From: Halomonas chromatireducens | Lineage (GTDB): Bacteria > Pseudomonadota > Gammaproteobacteria > Pseudomonadales > Halomonadaceae | DNA: 64,000 nt | NCBI RefSeq assembly: GCF_001545155.1 | Contig: NZ_CP014226.1 | Span: 20,131 to 84,130, forward strand | Direction of reading: 5' to 3' | Shown here: positions 1-8,703 of the stretch, piece after piece | How positions within the stretch are numbered: position 1 is the stretch's first letter | Layout of the letters: every line of letters begins with the position of its first letter | Notes under the pieces: model-generated | What the model was told of the DNA's origin: nothing | The model's database searches: none | What the model saw: only the letters and a program-made list of their open reading frames with translations | Program-made: the position numbers and the translations under genes

Positions 1-1311
1 GAAGGAGTAATCGAACTTTTTCAGGAAGTAGCCGAAGATCGCGAAGACGAATACCGTAACCAGGCCGAAGGTGCCATAGCCCTGCACCTGGATGCCGGCC
101 AGGCAGAGGAAGATCACCACCGCAATGACGATATGCGGCGGCACGCTGGTGACCCGGGCGAAGATACGCAGGCCATACCAGCCCACTGCCAGCATCAACA
201 GGCTCGCCACGATCATCCCCGAGAACAGCGTGAAGAGCATTTCCGGGTGGTCGCGCAACATCAGCGGCCCCACCTGGATGCCGTGGATCATGAAGGCACC
301 CACCAGCAGGGCGGCCGAGACGCTCCCGGGGATGCCCAGGCCGAACAGGGGGATATAGCTGGCCGGGATCACTGCGTTGTCCGACGCCTCGGCGGCGGCG
401 ATGCCGTTGGGGTTGCCCTTGCCGAAGCTGTCGGGATCCTTGGCGCTGCGCTTGGCCAGGCCATAGGCCATGAAGGCCCCTACCGACGGCCCCAGGCCCG
501 GCAGCGCCCCGACGAAGGCCCCCACCCCGGTACTCTTCAGGATGGTCGGCAGGGTGCCCTTGAACTCTCGGTAGGAGAGATCGTCCGCCTTGTCGTCGCT
601 CAGCTTGATCACGCTGGCGCCCTTGTTGCGGCGATACTCGTCGAGCTGCACGAACATCTCGGCGAGTGCCAGAGTCCCGATCACCAGCGGCAGGATCGGC
701 ACGCCCTCCATCAGCTCGGCGTAGCCGAAGGTCAAGCGCGCCGCCCCGGTTTCCGGGTCGAGTCCTACGGTGCCGAGAATGATCCCCATGCCGCCGGCCG
801 CCAGTCCCTTGAGGAACGACCCCCCGGCCATGGCGGCAATGAAGACCAGCGCAAAGATCAGGATGGCGGCCAGCTCGTAGGGGCCGAACTTCAGCGCCAC
901 CGACGCGAACGGAATGGCCACCGCAATCAACAGCAGGGTGGCCAGCAGATCGCCGATCACCGAGGCCAGCAGGCCTACCTTGAGTGCCTTGCGCGGCTTG
1001 CCGTCGCGGGCCATGGGATAACCATCGAGGCAGGTGGCCGCCGATGAGGGCTCGCCGGGCGTATTGAGCAGGATGGCCGAGACGGCACTGCCGGCGGCGG
1101 TGCCCTTGGACAGGCCGATCAGGAAGGCGATGGCGGCATAGGCCGACATGTAGAAGGTCAGCGGAATGGCGATGGCGATGGCCACGGCCCGGTTGAGGCC
1201 GGGAATGACACCGACGATATAGCCGAGCAGCACGCCGCCAAGGATGATGGCGATGGATTCGTAGTGCAGGGCCGCCGCGAAGGAGGCGAGAATGGCGTCG
1301 AAACCGATCAT
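1..1311 (-). CDS. tctA: TctA, large permease subunit of a tripartite tricarboxylate transporter (3' end outside window)
   Basis: Large integral membrane subunit of a TctABC-type secondary transporter, which imports carboxylates delivered by a periplasmic TctC protein. The frame runs without a stop from the ATG at 1311 to the window edge (437 codons; the family is about 500). Family signatures near the N-terminus are visible: GYIVGVIPGLNRAVAIAIAI (about residue 31) and LLNTPGEPSSAAT. Long hydrophobic stretches follow throughout. The start lies 1 nt after the tctB stop (TGACATG), so the two are co-transcribed and probably translationally coupled. No tctC is seen upstream of tctB; it may lie beyond the window or be unlinked. 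The substrate cannot be read from the sequence. Confidence 0.93.
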   Translation of the reverse strand, partial: MIGFDAILASFAAALHYESIAIILGGVLLGYIVGVIPGLNRAVAIAIAIPLTFYMSAYAAIAFLIGLSKGTAAGSAVSAILLNTPGEPSSAATCLDGYPMARDGKPRKALKVGLLASVIGDLLATLLLIAVAIPFASVALKFGPYELAAILIFALVFIAAMAGGSFLKGLAAGGMGIILGTVGLDPETGAARLTFGYAELMEGVPILPLVIGTLALAEMFVQLDEYRRNKGASVIKLSDDKADDLSYREFKGTLPTILKSTGVGAFVGALPGLGPSVGAFMAYGLAKRSAKDPDSFGKGNPNGIAAAEASDNAVIPASYIPLFGLGIPGSVSAALLVGAFMIHGIQVGPLMLRDHPEMLFTLFSGMIVASLLMLAVGWYGLRIFARVTSVPPHIVIAVVIFLCLAGIQVQGYGTFGLVTVFVFAIFGYFLKKFDYSF

Positions 1312-1312
1312 G

Positions 1313-1771
1313 TCACACCACTCCAATGCGCATCAGATGGGCGGTCAGGCCATAGAGGCCGGCCGCCGGGATCGTGGCGGTGAGCACCACCACATACCAG
1401 CGTCGTTCACCGAGCAGCAGCAGCAGGCCGCCGATCAGCAGCGGTGCGACCCAGGTCAACGGGAAGCGATCGATCAGCACGATGAAGCCCAGCACATACA
1501 GGAACGGCCATACCTGATGCCAGAGGTGGCCGGCCGGCGGAATGGAGAAGAAGGGCTTTCCGGCGCGCTTGAGCGCTATGGCGCTGACCAGGGTCAGCAG
1601 GCCGGCGCAGCCGAGCATCAGCCAGGCGCCGAGGGTGGCCAGCGCCTTGGGCGGCATGCCGATGGCGAAGCCGCGGCCGCCATAGGTGGGAATGACCCAG
1701 GCGAGGAGCAGCACCGCGATGGCGGCAACACCGATTCCAGACCAGAAATTCTTGCGTGGCATATCGGTCAT
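1313..1771 (-). CDS. tctB: TctB, small membrane subunit of a tripartite tricarboxylate transporter
   Basis: A 152-residue hydrophobic protein with about four membrane segments: near residues 10-28, 44-66, 88-104 and 108-148, the last probably two helices. Size and hydropathy pattern fit TctB, the small subunit that partners TctA. It is the first gene of the pair and ends 1 nt before tctA. TctB sequences are poorly conserved, so the call rests on topology, length and the tctA neighbour. No binding-protein gene precedes it: the upstream region belongs to the glnA promoter on the other strand. Confidence 0.85.
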   Translation of the reverse strand: MTDMPRKNFWSGIGVAAIAVLLLAWVIPTYGGRGFAIGMPPKALATLGAWLMLGCAGLLTLVSAIALKRAGKPFFSIPPAGHLWHQVWPFLYVLGFIVLIDRFPLTWVAPLLIGGLLLLLGERRWYVVVLTATIPAAGLYGLTAHLMRIGVV

Positions 1772-2010
1772 GTGGTGTAGGTCTTGTGGTGTGGGTGACG
1801 GTTCGAGGCGGGCAGCAAATGTCTTGAACAGAAAGTTTGCTTGAATTCACTGCCTTCCACGTATTGTTTTGCTGACAAAATGGCTAGCCGACGACACTAT
1901 CTGCTGCGGGGCACCCCCTCAAACACTGGCTGCGACGGAAATTAAACGTTAATGGAGCGGATGGTTCTTGACCATACAGCCACTATACAGCAGGGGTTGG
2001 GTGAGAATAG

Positions 2011-2027
2011 TGCATCAATGCGGTGCA
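2011..2027 (+). promoter_or_regulatory. NtrC binding site upstream of glnA
   Basis: TGCATC-AATGC-GGTGCA matches the NtrC dyad TGCACC-N5-GGTGCA at 11 of 12 defined bases. It is centred about 195 bp before the predicted glnA start point. Three more GGTGCA half sites follow, at 2053-2058, 2104-2109 and 2179-2184, giving a staggered array. Enhancer activation of glnA by phosphorylated NtrC is established for enteric bacteria; its use here is inference. Confidence 0.75.
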
Positions 2028-2188
2028 GAAGGCGCTGATCATGGTCAATTGTGGTGCAAAAACATCCTTCTCCTTCCTGCCATATGGCTCGGGTAGCGTT
2101 TCTGGTGCAAGGAAGGGTATTCGCAAGAATCAAAAAAACATTTTAAAACATATGGATAAAAAAATTATGGGTTGTGATGGTGCAGTGT

Positions 2189-2204
2189 TGGCACGCTGCC
2201 TGCA
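2189..2204 (+). promoter_or_regulatory. Sigma-54 promoter of glnA
   Basis: TGGCACGCTGCCTGCA fits the sigma-54 consensus TGGCACG-N4-TTGCW with one mismatch, and the GG and GC elements have the correct spacing. The predicted start point is about 2215, giving a leader of about 130 nt before the glnA ATG at 2348. The NtrC-type site upstream and the adjacent ntrBC genes support nitrogen-controlled expression. Confidence 0.85.
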
Positions 2205-2347
2205 TTAGGTTGGCCAGCTCCCATGCCTGCGCATGGTGATCGTGGGCACCAAGCTCACAGCGTGCTACAACATGCGCTGGGTCGATGCCAGTGCCAGTGG
2301 ACCATCAGCCAACGAATCGAGCCAAACTCGCTCAAATGGAGGACATT

Positions 2348-3754
2348 ATGTCTGCCAAGACTCTCGCCCTGATCGAAGAAAACGACGTGAAGTGGGTTGA
2401 CCTGCGCTTCACCGACACCAAAGGCAAGGAGCAGCACGTCACCATCCCCGCGCGTGACGTGGACGACGAATTTTTCGAGAACGGGCAGATGTTCGATGGC
2501 TCCTCCATCTCCGGCTGGAAGGGCATCAACGAGTCGGACATGATCCTGCGCCCGGAAGACGGTACCGCCTTCCTCGATCCGTTCACCGAAGACGCCACCA
2601 TCGTGCTGCGCTGCGACATCATCGAGCCCGCCACCATGCAGGGCTACGAGCGCGACCCGCGCTCAATCGCCAAGCGGGCGGAAGCCTACCTGCAGTCCAG
2701 CGGCCTGGGCGACACCGCCTTCTTCGGCCCGGAGCCGGAATTCTTCATCTTCGATGAGGTGCACTGGAAGACCGATATCGAAGGGGCGATGTTCAAGATC
2801 TCCTCTGAAGAGGGCGCCTGGTCCACCGACCGTCAGGTCGAGGGTGGCAACCTGGCCCACCGTCCGCGGGTCAAGGGAGGCTACTTCCCGGTGCCGCCGG
2901 TGGACAGCTTCCACGATATTCGCGGCGCCATGTGCAACACCCTGGAGGCCATCGGCCAGACCGTCGAAGTGCATCACCACGAGGTGGCCAACGCCGGCCA
3001 GAACGAGATCGGCGTCAAGTTCAACACCCTGGTGAAGAAGGCCGACGAGCTTCAGGAGATGAAGTACGTCGTGCATAACGTGGCTCACGCCTATGGCAAG
3101 ACTGCGACCTTCATGCCCAAGCCGCTGGTTGGTGACAACGGTTCAGGCATGCACGTGCATCAGTCCTTCTGGAAGGATGGCGTCAACCAGTTCGCCGGTG
3201 ACCAGTACGCCGGACTGTCTGAAATGGCGCTTTACTACATCGGCGGTATCATCAAGCACGCCCCTGCCCTGAACGCCTTCACCAATGCCTCCACCAACTC
3301 CTACAAGCGTCTGGTTCCTGGCTTCGAGGCGCCGGTCATGCTGGCCTACAGTGCTCGCAACCGCTCCGCTTCCATTCGCATTCCTTACACCGCCAGCCCC
3401 AAGGGCAAGCGCGTCGAGTGCCGTTTCCCGGATCCGACCGCCAACCCTTACCTGTGCTTCGCGGCGATGCTGATGGCGGGTATCGACGGTATCAAGAACA
3501 AGATCCACCCCGGCGATGCCATGGACAAGAACCTGTACGACCTGCCGCCGGAAGAGGGCAAGAAGGTTCCGACCGTGGCCAGTAGCCTGGATCAGGCTCT
3601 GGAGGCGCTGGATGCCGATCGTGCCTTCCTCACCGAGGGTGGCGTCTTCACGGATGACATGATCGATGCCTATATCGAGCTCAAGATGGAAGACGTGGAG
3701 CGTATCCGCATGAGTACGCATCCGGTCGAATTCGACATGTACTACAGCTGCTGA
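2348..3754 (+). CDS. glnA: Glutamine synthetase, type I (adenylylatable)
   Basis: Makes glutamine from glutamate, ammonia and ATP; the main ammonia-assimilation enzyme, working as a cytosolic dodecamer. From the ATG at 2348 the protein is 468 residues, the usual GSI-beta length. The earlier in-frame start at 2285 lacks a good ribosome site, whereas GGAGG stands just before 2348. Landmarks are the [10 protein letters not shown] loop near residue 48, a glutamate-rich GPEPEFF motif, and NLYDLPPEE with Tyr397, the adenylylation site. It is transcribed from a sigma-54 promoter with NtrC sites and ends in a strong terminator, so ntrBC are not simply read through from it. Confidence 0.98.
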   Translation: MSAKTLALIEENDVKWVDLRFTDTKGKEQHVTIPARDVDDEFFENGQMFDGSSISGWKGINESDMILRPEDGTAFLDPFTEDATIVLRCDIIEPATMQGYERDPRSIAKRAEAYLQSSGLGDTAFFGPEPEFFIFDEVHWKTDIEGAMFKISSEEGAWSTDRQVEGGNLAHRPRVKGGYFPVPPVDSFHDIRGAMCNTLEAIGQTVEVHHHEVANAGQNEIGVKFNTLVKKADELQEMKYVVHNVAHAYGKTATFMPKPLVGDNGSGMHVHQSFWKDGVNQFAGDQYAGLSEMALYYIGGIIKHAPALNAFTNASTNSYKRLVPGFEAPVMLAYSARNRSASIRIPYTASPKGKRVECRFPDPTANPYLCFAAMLMAGIDGIKNKIHPGDAMDKNLYDLPPEEGKKVPTVASSLDQALEALDADRAFLTEGGVFTDDMIDAYIELKMEDVERIRMSTHPVEFDMYYSC

Positions 3755-3820
3755 GGCATGCTGCGCGCCCGGTCCGGCAAGGCGGATCGGGCGCTCGGAC
3801 GCTTCGGTGTCTGATAATCA

Positions 3821-3855
3821 AAGGGGCTCCGTTCATCTAGGCGGAGCCCCTTTTT
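3821..3855 (+). terminator. Intrinsic terminator of glnA
   Basis: GGGGCTCCG and CGGAGCCCC form a 9-bp perfect stem around a TTCATCTAGG-type loop, followed by a run of five T. It lies 67 nt after the glnA stop and separates glnA from the DUF4124 gene. Confidence 0.9.
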
Positions 3856-3945
3856 GTCGTACACTGGACTCCATGGCTTGATACGACAGGCAGCCGACCG
3901 TGACGTCCAACCGATACGGGGCGCTGACGAAGGAGACCGATCCTC

Positions 3946-4491
3946 ATGAAGAAGGCGCTTTTGGTAATCATTGGGCTGCTGGTCGCCTCCTCTGCCCTGG
4001 CGACAACCATCTATCGCACCGTCGACTCTCAGGGCAACGTGATCTTCACCGACAGTCCGGGCGGAGGTGGCGAGCCGGTGGAGCTCGCGCCGCTCACGGT
4101 GGTGCCCTCCCGGGAGCTACCCGGAAGTGCAGAGCCGCCGCGGGTGGAGGGCGTTGCGCCGCGTGCCAGCGCATCCCCGGGCCAGCCCTTCATGCCCTAC
4201 GATGTCTTTCGTATCGCTTCGCCAGCGAATGGCGCTGAGCTGGCCGCCAGCCATGCAGGCAACGTGCAGGTGGAGCTTACCATCGAACCTGAGCTGCGGC
4301 CCGACCATCAGGCCCGGTTGCTGGTGAACGGCAGGGTGAGCCAGACCGCGATGCACACCGCTGTCTTCATGCTCACCGATCTCGATCGTGGCCAGTACGT
4401 GATCCAGGCTGAGCTGCTGGATGGGAGCGGTGAGATTCGCCATCGCACCCAGCCGGTGACGCTCCATGTTCGGCGATCTCCTGCCGGTTGA
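3946..4491 (+). CDS. Exported DUF4124-domain protein
   Basis: A 181-residue protein with a signal peptide: KK, then a hydrophobic core, cleavage likely after SSALA at about residue 19. It is followed directly by a DUF4124 domain (TTIYRTVDSQGNVIFTDSP, residues 20-40). The C-terminal half (residues about 80-178) looks like a beta-rich fold, with the run NGAELAASHAGNVQVELTIE. The role of DUF4124 is not known. Such a protein commonly sits between glnA and ntrB in Pseudomonas and Halomonas (from memory), so the order here is typical. It is bounded by the glnA terminator upstream and the ntrB promoter region downstream. Confidence 0.85.
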   Translation: MKKALLVIIGLLVASSALATTIYRTVDSQGNVIFTDSPGGGGEPVELAPLTVVPSRELPGSAEPPRVEGVAPRASASPGQPFMPYDVFRIASPANGAELAASHAGNVQVELTIEPELRPDHQARLLVNGRVSQTAMHTAVFMLTDLDRGQYVIQAELLDGSGEIRHRTQPVTLHVRRSPAG

Positions 4492-4584
4492 GGTGGGCTC
4501 GGTTCCCCGGCTCGCCCTTCTTTCACCCACCCGTGCCCCAAGGGTGAGCGATTCCCCGCCCCACGCTGGTGGACACTTCTTTAT

Positions 4585-4601
4585 TGCACCATGATAGTGC
4601 A
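4585..4601 (+). promoter_or_regulatory. NtrC binding site upstream of ntrBC
   Basis: TGCACC-ATGAT-AGTGCA matches the NtrC dyad TGCACC-N5-GGTGCA at 11 of 12 defined bases. It is centred about 89 bp before the predicted sigma-54 start point of ntrB, a normal enhancer distance. It implies that NtrC controls its own operon. Confidence 0.8.
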
Positions 4602-4654
4602 GGTCATGGCCGCCACGATGCCCTGAAACGGCGCCAAGCCGTGGGTTTCAAGAT

Positions 4655-4670
4655 TGGCGCGGTTCTTGCT
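4655..4670 (+). promoter_or_regulatory. Sigma-54 promoter of ntrBC
   Basis: TGGCGCGGTTCTTGCT fits TGGCACG-N4-TTGCW with one mismatch and a perfect -12 element. The predicted start is near 4682, about 88 nt before the ntrB ATG. In Escherichia coli the promoter between glnA and glnL is sigma-70 type and repressed by NtrC, so a sigma-54 promoter here would change the circuit to positive autoregulation. Confidence 0.78.
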
Positions 4671-4769
4671 TTAGCTAGGAGTGGCTAGGGTAGTTACAGG
4701 AATCCTGGCTTGCACAGGGGTTTCGCCGGCTGCGCGAAACGGGTGCATGTTCACACCAAGAGAAGACCA

Positions 4770-5816
4770 ATGCATCGACGTCTGATGGAACACCTCACCA
4801 CTGCGGTGCTGCTACTGGATGGCAGCCTGCGCCTGAGCGGGATGAACCCCGCCGCTGAAGCACTGCTGGCGGTAAGTCTTGGGCGCGTGAAGGGGATGCG
4901 GCTGTCGACGCTGGTCACCGAGGACGATGGCATGAGCGCGGTGCTGGCCAAGTCACGCGATGATGGCCATCCCTTCACTCAGCGGGAGGTGAGGCTGGCG
5001 CTTGTAACCGGTGCGGTGATCACCATCGACTATACCGTGACGCCTCTGTCGGAGGAGGAACTCCTGGTCGAGATGGAGCCTCGCGATCGCTTGCTGCGGA
5101 TCTCCCGGGAGGAGGCGCTGCTCAACCGGCAGGAGGCGATCAAGGTGCTCTCCCGTGGCCTGGCCCATGAGGTAAAGAACCCGCTGGGGGGGATCCGCGG
5201 CGCCGCGCAGCTGCTGGAGCGTGACCTCGATGATCCCGCGCTTGCCGAATTCACCCGTATCATTGTCGAGGAGGTGGACCGCCTGCGGGATCTGGTGGAC
5301 TGCATGCTGGGCCCGAACCAACTGGTGCGCCATGAGCCGCTCAACATCCATAAAGTGCTCGAGCGGGTGCGTACTCTACTGATGGCCGAGACTCCGATTG
5401 TTCAGGTGGAGCGTGACTACGACCCCAGTCTGCCCGACTTCCCGGGTGACGAGGCGCAGATGATCCAGGCCGTGCTGAACGTGGCACGTAACGCCGTGGA
5501 AGCCATGGCAGAGGCCGGCACGGAACAGCCGCACCTGCTGATGAGAACCCGGGCACGGCGTCAGTTCACGCTGGGTGCGGAGAGACATCGCCTGGTCTGC
5601 GAGGTGGCGCTGATCGACAACGGCCCTGGCGTTCCCGAGAGCCTGCAGGAGACGCTCTTCTACCCCATGGTGTCGGGCCGTGCCGAAGGCAGCGGGCTCG
5701 GGCTGTCCATCGCGCAGGGCATCCTGCATCAACATCAGGGCTTGATCGAATGCGAATCCAGCCCTGGTCATACCGAATTTCGCTTGCTTATACCCCTGGA
5801 GAGGCGCCATGACTGA
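4770..5816 (+). CDS. ntrB: NtrB, nitrogen-responsive sensor histidine kinase
   Basis: Cytosolic kinase and phosphatase for NtrC, governed by PII protein. With the ATG at 4770 it is 348 residues, matching E. coli GlnL; a longer frame begins at 4710 but has no better ribosome site. An N-terminal PAS region (about 5-95) precedes the H-box GLAHEVKNPLGG with His133. The ATPase part then shows ARNAVEAMA (N-box), DNGPGVPE (G1) and GSGLGLSIAQG (G2). No membrane segment is present, as expected. It overlaps ntrC by 8 nt (ATGACTGA), which indicates coupled translation. Confidence 0.96.
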   Translation: MHRRLMEHLTTAVLLLDGSLRLSGMNPAAEALLAVSLGRVKGMRLSTLVTEDDGMSAVLAKSRDDGHPFTQREVRLALVTGAVITIDYTVTPLSEEELLVEMEPRDRLLRISREEALLNRQEAIKVLSRGLAHEVKNPLGGIRGAAQLLERDLDDPALAEFTRIIVEEVDRLRDLVDCMLGPNQLVRHEPLNIHKVLERVRTLLMAETPIVQVERDYDPSLPDFPGDEAQMIQAVLNVARNAVEAMAEAGTEQPHLLMRTRARRQFTLGAERHRLVCEVALIDNGPGVPESLQETLFYPMVSGRAEGSGLGLSIAQGILHQHQGLIECESSPGHTEFRLLIPLERRHD

Positions 5817-7221
5817 TGTCGCACGTGTCGCTGTCGTCGATGATGATCGTGCCATTCGCTGGGTGCTGGAGCGCGCCCTGGCCCAGCCCGACCTTGATGT
5901 CGAATGCATTGAGCGGGCCGACCTGGCGCTCAGCCGGCTGCTGGACGACCCGCCGGATGTACTGGTTACCGATATTCGCATGCCGGGCATCGACGGCCTG
6001 GACCTGATGTCAAGGGTGCGGGATGTGCATCCCGACCTGCCGGTCATCGTGATGACCGCACACTCCGACCTGGATAGTGCGGTTGCCTCTTATCAGGGCG
6101 GTGCCTTCGAGTACCTGCCCAAGCCCTTCGACGTCGACGAGGCGTTGGCGCTGGTGCGTCGTGCCGTCGCCCATGCACGGGAGCGCAAGCGGCCGGTCAG
6201 CGTGCCCGAGGGGCTGGATGCCGAGATCATCGGCGAGGCCCCGGCCATGCAGGAGGTGTTTCGCGCCATTGGCCGGCTGTCGCACTCCCACATCACGGTG
6301 CTGATCAACGGCGAATCGGGTACCGGCAAGGAGCGCGTGGCCCGTGCCCTGCATCAGCACAGCCCGAGAACGGGCAAGCCGTTCATCGCGCTGAACATGG
6401 CGGCGATACCACGTGACCTGATCGAGTCGGAGCTGTTCGGCCATGAGAAGGGGGCCTTTACCGGTGCCACCGCCCAGCGCCAGGGGCGTTTCGAGCAGGC
6501 TGATGGCGGTACGCTGTTTCTCGACGAGATCGGTGACATGCCTGCCGAGACCCAGACCCGGCTGCTGCGGGTACTGGCCGACGGCGAATTCTACCGGGTC
6601 GGCGGTCACACGCCGGTGAAGGTGGACGTGCGCATCATTGCCGCGACCCATCAGAACCTCGAGACCCTGGTCGAGGACGGACGCTTTCGTGAGGACCTCT
6701 TCCATCGCCTCAACGTGATCCGCGTGCATCTGCCGAAGCTGGCCGAGCGGCGCGAGGATATCCCGAGGCTGGCGCGGCACTTCCTGGCCGAGGCGTCCAA
6801 GGAGCTGTCGACCGACGTCAAGGTGCTCACCAAGGATGCCGAGACCCACCTGACCCGGCTACCATGGCCCGGCAACGTGCGCCAGCTGGAGAATACCTGC
6901 CGCTGGCTGACGGTGATGGCATCCGGACGCGAGGTCCTGATCGAGGACCTGCCGCCGGAGCTGCGTGAGCCGGAGGCAGCGGAAAGGGGCAATGGCGATT
7001 GGCGCGCGGCCTTTCGCGACTGGGCCGACCGGGCGCTGGCCGCCGGGCACACCCATCTGCTGGAAGAAGCGGTTCCCGACTTCGAGAAGATCCTGATCGA
7101 GACTGCGCTGAAACATACCGGTGGGCGCAAGGGCGAGGCTGCCGAGCTGCTCGGCTGGGGGCGCAACACACTGACCCGCAAGCTCAAGACACTGCTGCCG
7201 GCATTGGCCGACGGGGAGTGA
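5809..7221 (+). CDS. ntrC: NtrC, sigma-54 enhancer-binding response regulator
   Basis: Activates sigma-54 promoters under nitrogen limitation. It has 470 residues in three domains. The receiver (1-120) carries DDD at 11-13 and the phosphorylation site Asp55 in TDIRMPG. The AAA+ domain (about 140-370) has Walker A GESGTGKE from residue 168, the sigma-54 contact loop GAFTGA at 215-220, and GGTLFLDEIGDM as Walker B. A C-terminal Fis-type helix-turn-helix follows (KGEAAELLGWGRNTLTRKL). The likely targets include the two sites described upstream of glnA and ntrB. Confidence 0.97.
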   Translation: MTDVARVAVVDDDRAIRWVLERALAQPDLDVECIERADLALSRLLDDPPDVLVTDIRMPGIDGLDLMSRVRDVHPDLPVIVMTAHSDLDSAVASYQGGAFEYLPKPFDVDEALALVRRAVAHARERKRPVSVPEGLDAEIIGEAPAMQEVFRAIGRLSHSHITVLINGESGTGKERVARALHQHSPRTGKPFIALNMAAIPRDLIESELFGHEKGAFTGATAQRQGRFEQADGGTLFLDEIGDMPAETQTRLLRVLADGEFYRVGGHTPVKVDVRIIAATHQNLETLVEDGRFREDLFHRLNVIRVHLPKLAERREDIPRLARHFLAEASKELSTDVKVLTKDAETHLTRLPWPGNVRQLENTCRWLTVMASGREVLIEDLPPELREPEAAERGNGDWRAAFRDWADRALAAGHTHLLEEAVPDFEKILIETALKHTGGRKGEAAELLGWGRNTLTRKLKTLLPALADGE

Positions 7222-7293
7222 GAAGGCGGTACCGGGGCGTGGCCTTTACCGCCAATGTGGTGCCAGAATGGGGGCTTCAAGGAGAGATAGCCC

Positions 7294-8628
7294 ATGACGC
7301 AGATGCACTGGCAGCGCTTGCTCGACCCCTCGCGACTCTACGGTGGCCGCGCCGGCCGTGATGAGATCGGTCGCAGCCCCTTCCACAAGGATCATGACCG
7401 GATCGTCTTTTCCGGCTCCTTTCGCCGCCTGGGGCGCAAGACCCAGGTGCATCCCCTCACCGACAACGACCATATCCACACCCGGCTGACCCATTCCCTG
7501 GAGGTGGGCTGCGTGGGGCGCTCGCTGGGCATGATCGTCGGCGAGCTGCTGCGCGAGCGGTTGCCGGAGTGGATCACTCCGGCCGACATGGGTGTCATCG
7601 TCCAGGCGGCTTGCCTGGGGCACGATATCGGCAACCCGCCCTTCGGCCACGCCGGTGAATATGCCATTCGCGACTGGTTCAAGTGCGCCGAGGCCGACGG
7701 CAGTGGGCTGCTCAAGGGACTGTCGGAGCGCGAACGCGCCGACCTGCTCACCTACGAGGGCAACGCCCAGGGGTTCCGGGTGGTCACCCAGATCGAGTAC
7801 AACCAGTTCCGTGGCGGCATGCGGCTGACCACGGCGACGCTGGGGACACTCTTGAAGTACCCCTGGACGGTGGAGCACGGCGGCAGTGCCGGGAAGTTCG
7901 GCTGCTATCAGAGCGAGAAGGCGCTGCTGGCCGAGGTGGCCGACCGCCTGGGGCTGGTGCCCCGGGGCGAGGGGCGCTGGTGTCGCCATCCGCTGGCGTG
8001 GCTGGTCGAGGCGGCCGACGACATCTGCTACGCCCTGCTCGACCTGGAGGACGGCCTGGAAATGGGCATCCTGCGCTTCGACGAGGTGGCCGACGTGCTG
8101 CTGCAGATCGCCGGCGACGCCCCGCCGGACTATGCCGCCATGGAGCGCAGCGGTGTCTCCCAGCGTCGGCGTATCGCCGCCCTGCGCGGTGCGGCCATGG
8201 AGCGGGCGGTCAACGATGTGGGGGCGGTCTTCGTCGACCATGAGACGGCGCTGCTCAACGGTACCCTGACCAGCGACCTGCTGGAGCTCTGCCATCCCGA
8301 CCTGGGCTGGGGGGTGGCGGCGGCCAAGCAGCTGGCGCGTGAGCGCATCTTCCAGAACGAACGCAAGGCCAAGCTGGAGATCGGCGCCTACACCACGCTT
8401 GGCATCCTGCTGGAGGCCTTTATCGGTGCGGCCCACGAGCTGCACCACACCGGTGAGTCGAGCTTCAAGCACCAGCGGGTGCTGGCGCTGGTCGGCGAGA
8501 ACACGCCGCGCCCCTCCTGGACGCTGTATGACAGCTATCGACGCATGCTCGACTTCATCGGCGGGATGACCGACCACTATGCGGTGGACCTGGCCCAGGA
8601 AATGGGCGGTCGGCTGCGAGGAGACTGA
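7294..8628 (+). CDS. dgt: Deoxyguanosine triphosphate triphosphohydrolase-like HD protein
   Basis: Hydrolyses dNTPs, classically dGTP, to the deoxynucleoside and tripolyphosphate, which limits dNTP pools. The 444-residue length fits the shorter dGTPase subfamily rather than E. coli Dgt at 505. Signatures are GSFRRLGRKTQVHPL, HTRLTHSLEVG and the HD metal motif CLGHDIGNPPFGHAGE. The ATG at 7294 has AAGGAGAG just before it. Substrate specificity within this subfamily is uncertain. The gene stands alone after ntrC and converges on the NERD gene, with a short inverted repeat between them. Confidence 0.92.
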   Translation: MTQMHWQRLLDPSRLYGGRAGRDEIGRSPFHKDHDRIVFSGSFRRLGRKTQVHPLTDNDHIHTRLTHSLEVGCVGRSLGMIVGELLRERLPEWITPADMGVIVQAACLGHDIGNPPFGHAGEYAIRDWFKCAEADGSGLLKGLSERERADLLTYEGNAQGFRVVTQIEYNQFRGGMRLTTATLGTLLKYPWTVEHGGSAGKFGCYQSEKALLAEVADRLGLVPRGEGRWCRHPLAWLVEAADDICYALLDLEDGLEMGILRFDEVADVLLQIAGDAPPDYAAMERSGVSQRRRIAALRGAAMERAVNDVGAVFVDHETALLNGTLTSDLLELCHPDLGWGVAAAKQLARERIFQNERKAKLEIGAYTTLGILLEAFIGAAHELHHTGESSFKHQRVLALVGENTPRPSWTLYDSYRRMLDFIGGMTDHYAVDLAQEMGGRLRGD

Positions 8629-8658
8629 ACGCTGTGAAGGCCGGCCAGGACCGCGGCC

Positions 8659-8677
8659 GCTTGGCCAATGGCCAAGC
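8659..8677. terminator. Possible bidirectional terminator hairpin between dgt and the NERD gene
   Basis: GCTTGGCC and GGCCAAGC form an 8-bp perfect stem with an AAT loop in the 75-nt gap between two convergent genes. There is no T-run on either side, so a role in termination is only a suggestion. Confidence 0.4.
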
Positions 8678-8703
8678 ATCGCCGGCTTTGATTGAGCCGC
8701 CCC

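Noticed and set aside
133..1047. 304-residue open frame on the plus strand
   Set aside because: It is antisense to tctA; its product is a Gln/His/Arg-rich shadow of a high-GC gene with no recognisable domain.
4710..4769. N-terminal extension of NtrB from a start at 4710
   Set aside because: The added 20 residues match no NtrB N-terminus and would begin only about 28 nt after the predicted sigma-54 start point; the ATG at 4770 gives the family length.
7246..8679. 477-residue frame antisense to dgt, and similar long frames opposite recQ, tkt, metK and dld
   Set aside because: Composition is typical of antisense shadows, and the opposite strand carries clear enzyme motifs in each case.
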